Assembly: GCF_020639365.1 (NCBI RefSeq)
Contig: NZ_JAINUL010000001.1
Span: 4,181,309 to 4,245,308 of the forward strand
Source: Streptomyces flavotricini
GTDB taxonomy: Bacteria > Actinomycetota > Actinomycetes > Streptomycetales > Streptomycetaceae
Direction of reading: 5' to 3'
Length of the DNA: 64,000 nt
The position numbers were made by a program, and so were the translations under genes. Below the pieces are notes generated by a model. The model worked only from the letters and a program-made list of their open reading frames with translations, was not told the DNA's origin and did no database searches. Shown here piece by piece: positions 61,447 through 64,000 of this stretch. The first letter of the stretch is position 1. Each line of letters begins with the position of its first letter.

Positions 61447-61511
61447 CCGGGGGGCTCGCCCCCCGGCTCCCGAAGCCCGGTCCGCCGCGTCCCCGGCGGA
61501 CCGGGCTTCGG
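61447..61511 (+). terminator. tandem terminator hairpins after the MprF-like gene
   Basis: Two hairpins: CCGGGGGG/CCCCCCGG (61447-61454, 61459-61466; loop CTCG), and an 18-bp perfect stem (61470-61487 with 61494-61511; loop CGTCCC). The first starts 7 bases after the stop codon. Confidence 0.9.
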
Positions 61512-61597
61512 CGTATGCACCCGCGCCGGTGCCGGGCGGCCGCCCGCCAGGGCAGCCGCGTACGGCCCGGCCAGGGCGGCGGCCCTACCCTGGAGCC

Positions 61598-62470
61598 ATG
61601 AACATCAAGCGCGGGGCCACCGGCAGGGGCCGGGTCGCAGGCCTGCCGGAATGGGACCGCTGCGGGGTCATGGGCGTCGTCAACGTCACCCCCGACTCCT
61701 TCTCCGACGGCGGGCGCTGGTTCGACACCACCGCCGCCGTCAAGCGCGGCCTCGACCTCGTCGCCCAGGGCGCCGACCTCGTCGACGTCGGCGGAGAGTC
61801 CACCCGCCCCGGCGCCTCCCGCGTCGACGAGGAGGAGGAGCTGCGCCGCGTGGTCCCCGTGGTGCGCGGCCTGGCCTCCGAAGGGGTCACCGTCTCCGTC
61901 GACACCATGCGCGCCTCCGTCGCCGCCCAGGCCGTCGCGGCCGGCGCGATGCTGGTCAACGACGTGAGCGGCGGCCTCGCCGATCCCGGCATGATCCCGG
62001 CCGTCGCCGCCGCCGAGGTGCCGTTCGTGGTGATGCACTGGCGCGGCTTCAGCGACGGCATGAACAAGCTCGCGGTCTACGAGGACGTCGTCGCCGAGGT
62101 CACCGCCGAGCTCCGGGTCCGCATCGACGCCGTCGTGGCCGGCGGGATCGCCCCCGAGCGGCTCCTCGTCGATCCCGGCCTCGGCTTCGCGAAGATGGCC
62201 GAGCACGACCTGGCCCTGGTCGCCCACCTCCCCGAACTGCGCGCACTCGGCTTCCCGCTGCTGGTCGCCGCCTCGCGCAAACGATTCCTCGGCCGGATCC
62301 TGGCCGGCGCGGCCGACGCCGCCCCGCCGCCCGCCCGCGAGCGCGACGCCGCCACCGCGGCCGTCTCCGCCATCGCGGCCCACCAGGGGGCCTGGGCCGT
62401 ACGGGTCCACGAGGTACGGGCGACCGCCGACGCGGTTCGGGTGGCCCGTGCCGTGGAAGGAGCGCTGTGA
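61598..62470 (+). CDS. folP: Dihydropteroate synthase
   Basis: Joins p-aminobenzoate to the pterin; target of sulfonamides. 290 residues from ATG 61598; an in-frame upstream ATG adds 23 low-complexity residues and was rejected. Motifs: MGVVNVTPDSFSDGG, VDVGGESTRPGA, LVNDVSGG, VVMHWRG, LVDPGLGFAK, AASRKRFLGRIL and VRVHEV. The start is 6 bases after TACCCT, with GGAG immediately upstream, so either a leaderless or a weak binding-site start is possible. First visible gene of the folate cluster. Confidence 0.97.
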   Translation: MNIKRGATGRGRVAGLPEWDRCGVMGVVNVTPDSFSDGGRWFDTTAAVKRGLDLVAQGADLVDVGGESTRPGASRVDEEEELRRVVPVVRGLASEGVTVSVDTMRASVAAQAVAAGAMLVNDVSGGLADPGMIPAVAAAEVPFVVMHWRGFSDGMNKLAVYEDVVAEVTAELRVRIDAVVAGGIAPERLLVDPGLGFAKMAEHDLALVAHLPELRALGFPLLVAASRKRFLGRILAGAADAAPPPARERDAATAAVSAIAAHQGAWAVRVHEVRATADAVRVARAVEGAL

Positions 62471-62492
62471 CCATCGAACGAGAAGGAGCACG

Positions 62493-62936
62493 GTGAGCAG
62501 AACCGACATCGAAGCGGTCGACGAGGTCAACACGGCCTTCTACGAGGCCATGGAGCGGGGGGACTTCGACGCACTGTCGGCGCTCTGGCTCGAGGACGAG
62601 ATCTCCTGCGTGCATCCCGGCTGGCCGGTGCTCTCCGGCCGCGGCGAGGTGCTGCGCTCGTACGCGCTGATCATGTCCCACACCGACTACATCCAGTTCT
62701 TCCTCACCGACACGAAGGTCGCCGTCATAGGTGACACAGCACTGGTGACCTGTACGGAGAACATCCTCAGTGGCGGGCCCGCCGAGGACGGCGGAGAGCT
62801 CGGCCCGCTCGTCGGCCAGCTGGTCGTCGCCACGAATGTGTTCCGACGCACATCGGAGGGCTGGCGGCTCTGGTCCCACCACGGTTCTCCCGTGCTGACC
62901 GACTCCGAGGAGGACGAAGCGGAGGACTCCGCCTGA
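62493..62936 (+). CDS. NTF2/SnoaL-like protein inside the folate operon
   Basis: 147 residues from GTG 62493 after AAGGAG. A small alpha+beta NTF2 fold: VDEVNTAFYEAMERGDFDALSALWLEDEISCVHPGWPVLSGRGEVLRSY (cited in parts) and ATNVFRRTSEGWRLWSHHGSPVL. Such folds serve as small enzymes (SnoaL cyclases, isomerases) or binding proteins. It follows folP by 22 bases and precedes folB, so a role with pterins is possible but unproven. The C-terminus is acidic. Confidence 0.88.
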   Translation: MSRTDIEAVDEVNTAFYEAMERGDFDALSALWLEDEISCVHPGWPVLSGRGEVLRSYALIMSHTDYIQFFLTDTKVAVIGDTALVTCTENILSGGPAEDGGELGPLVGQLVVATNVFRRTSEGWRLWSHHGSPVLTDSEEDEAEDSA

Positions 62937-62952
62937 CCCCACCGGCGGGGTC
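62935..62952 (+). terminator. weak hairpin after the NTF2-like gene
   Basis: GACCCC (62935-62940) and GGGGTC (62947-62952) flank a 6-base loop at the stop codon. It is weak, and may reduce rather than stop read-through into folB. The region 62953-63066 otherwise holds only the folB leader, with an AT-rich TAAATTC patch near 62969. Confidence 0.4.
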
Positions 62953-63066
62953 CGAAGTCTTTCGCAGGTAAATTCGAAGACGGACGACGCCGACCGCACT
63001 CGGCGTAGGCCCATGGATCCGGGGAGTCCCGGACCGGAAGCACCTACGAAAGCAGGAGTGATTCGC

Positions 63067-63426
63067 GTGGATCGTGTCGCGCTGCGCGGCCTCAAGGCTC
63101 GCGGGCACCACGGCGTCTTCCCCCGGGAACGCGAGGAAGGCCAGACCTTCATCGTCGACCTCGTGCTGCACATCGACACCCGCCCCGCGGCGGCCGACGA
63201 CGACCTGGCGAAGACCGTGCACTACGGGGTCGTCGCCGAAGAGGTCGTCGATGTGGTCCAGGGAGAGCCCGTCGACCTGATCGAGACCCTCGCCGAGCGG
63301 ATCGCCCAGCAGTGCCTCAAGCACGAAGCGGTGGCACAGGTGGAGGTCGTCGTCCACAAACCGGACGCCCCCATCACCGTCCCCTTCGACGACGTGACCA
63401 TCACGATCACCCGGAGCCGCGTGTGA
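63067..63426 (+). CDS. folB: Dihydroneopterin aldolase
   Basis: Cleaves dihydroneopterin to 6-hydroxymethyl-dihydropterin and glycolaldehyde. 119 residues from GTG 63067 with GGAG upstream. Motifs: LRGLKARGHHGVFPREREEGQ with the substrate-binding Glu, LAKTVHYGVVAEEVV, LIETLAERIA and VVVHKPDAPI. The stop overlaps the folK start (GTGTGA), so the two are coupled. Confidence 0.95.
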   Translation: MDRVALRGLKARGHHGVFPREREEGQTFIVDLVLHIDTRPAAADDDLAKTVHYGVVAEEVVDVVQGEPVDLIETLAERIAQQCLKHEAVAQVEVVVHKPDAPITVPFDDVTITITRSRV

Positions 63427-64000
63427 ACAACGGACTGAACGCCCCGAGCGACCCCACCGTCCAGCCGGTGCCCGCATCCGTCGTGGAGACGGTGGACGCC
63501 GCCGACACCACCCTCTCCAACCCCAAGTGGGCCGTCATCGCGCTCGGCGCGAACCTCGGCAACCGCCTGGAGACCCTCCAGGGCGCCATCGACGCCCTCG
63601 GGGACACCCCCGGCCTGCGGGTCAAGGCAGTCTCCCCCGTCTACGAGACCGAGCCGTGGGGCGTCGAGCCCGGCTCGCAGCCCTCGTACCTCAACGCGGT
63701 CGTCGCGCTGAAGACGACCCTGCCGCCGTCCTCCCTGCTGGAGCGCGGCCACGCCATCGAAGAGGCCTTCGACCGCGTCCGCGAGGAGCGCTGGGGCCCG
63801 CGCACGATCGACGTCGACATCGTGTCGTACGCCGACGTGGTCTCGGACGACCCGGTCCTCACCCTCCCGCACCCGCGGGCCCACCAGCGGGCCTTCGTCC
63901 TGGCCCCGTGGAACGACATCGACCCCGAGGCGCAGATCCCGGGCCGCGGCCCCGTCGCCGCGCTGCTGGCCGGAATCGGCCTGGCGGGCGTCGCGCCGCG
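63423..64000 (+). CDS. folK: Hydroxymethyl-dihydropterin pyrophosphokinase, 3' end outside the window
   Basis: Transfers pyrophosphate from ATP to 6-hydroxymethyl-dihydropterin, the step before FolP. 192 codons are visible from GTG 63423; no stop is reached. About 35 extra N-terminal residues precede the core: ALGANLGNRLETLQ, VSPVYETEPWG, YLNAVVAL, RWGPRTIDVDIV and LPHPRAHQRAFVLAPW. All catalytic landmarks are present. The start overlaps the folB stop. Confidence 0.95.
   Translation, partial: MNNGLNAPSDPTVQPVPASVVETVDAADTTLSNPKWAVIALGANLGNRLETLQGAIDALGDTPGLRVKAVSPVYETEPWGVEPGSQPSYLNAVVALKTTLPPSSLLERGHAIEEAFDRVREERWGPRTIDVDIVSYADVVSDDPVLTLPHPRAHQRAFVLAPWNDIDPEAQIPGRGPVAALLAGIGLAGVAP

Overview
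The window is high-GC actinobacterial chromosome, almost certainly Streptomyces. Codon third positions are nearly all G or C, GTG starts are common, and many starts sit 6-8 bases after a TANNNT box with no ribosome binding site. The gene order (trpS1-proC-ilvD-radA-disA-mutY-sigE-cseABC-clpC-lsr2-panC-nadBC-coaX-nuoD2-folP-folB-folK) matches, from memory, a conserved core segment of S. coelicolor. I see no insertion sequence, prophage, CRISPR array, tRNA or rRNA gene.

Layout. 1-4.6 kb: a second-type tryptophanyl-tRNA synthetase, proline synthesis (proC), an ABC-2 exporter whose start codon lies inside a large AT-rich palindrome, and two small proteins. 4.7-11.6 kb: a membrane Ser/Thr kinase with a beta-propeller sensor, then a minus-strand run of ppx, a sugar phosphate isomerase, a TetR regulator and ilvD, with a perfect 21-bp palindrome just upstream of ilvD. 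11.6-19.9 kb: a cysteine-rich protein, a membrane protein that strings together sigma-like, zinc anti-sigma-like and BACON parts, then DNA maintenance and c-di-AMP genes (radA-disA), a PAP2 phosphatase and mutY. 20-23.4 kb: the cell-envelope stress operon sigE-cseA-cseB-cseC. 23.5-31.4 kb: a LamG membrane protein, a secreted M23 peptidase, a 1004-residue NACHT (NLR-like) protein divergent from it with two unexplained palindromes in the gap, and clpC.

31.8-37.5 kb: lsr2, an N-acetylglutamate synthase-like GNAT, a BlaI regulator, several small conserved proteins, an orphan DUF397 gene and a threonine aldolase. 36.6-42.1 kb: a tightly coupled cofactor operon (DUF2520-panC-nadB-nadC-coaX) in which every junction overlaps. 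42.3-53.5 kb: two regulators, a secreted M28 aminopeptidase, a MidA/NDUFAF7-like methyltransferase, a NarL-type two-component pair, two PH-domain membrane proteins, an orphan NuoD paralogue lacking the conserved quinone tyrosine, and an arylamine N-acetyltransferase. 53.5-64 kb: a coiled-coil membrane protein, a glycine betaine ABC transporter, a membrane esterase divergent from an MprF-like lipid lysyltransferase that carries a good ECF-type promoter, and the folate cluster folP-(NTF2-like)-folB-folK, which runs off the right edge.

The best leads are the envelope-stress link (sigE here, an ECF-type promoter in front of the MprF-like gene 39 kb away), the MidA-like methyltransferase near an atypical NuoD, the sigma/anti-sigma/BACON fusion, the NACHT protein with its structured upstream region, and several strong palindromes that look like operators with no assigned regulator. 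All calls come from reading the sequence; no search was run.
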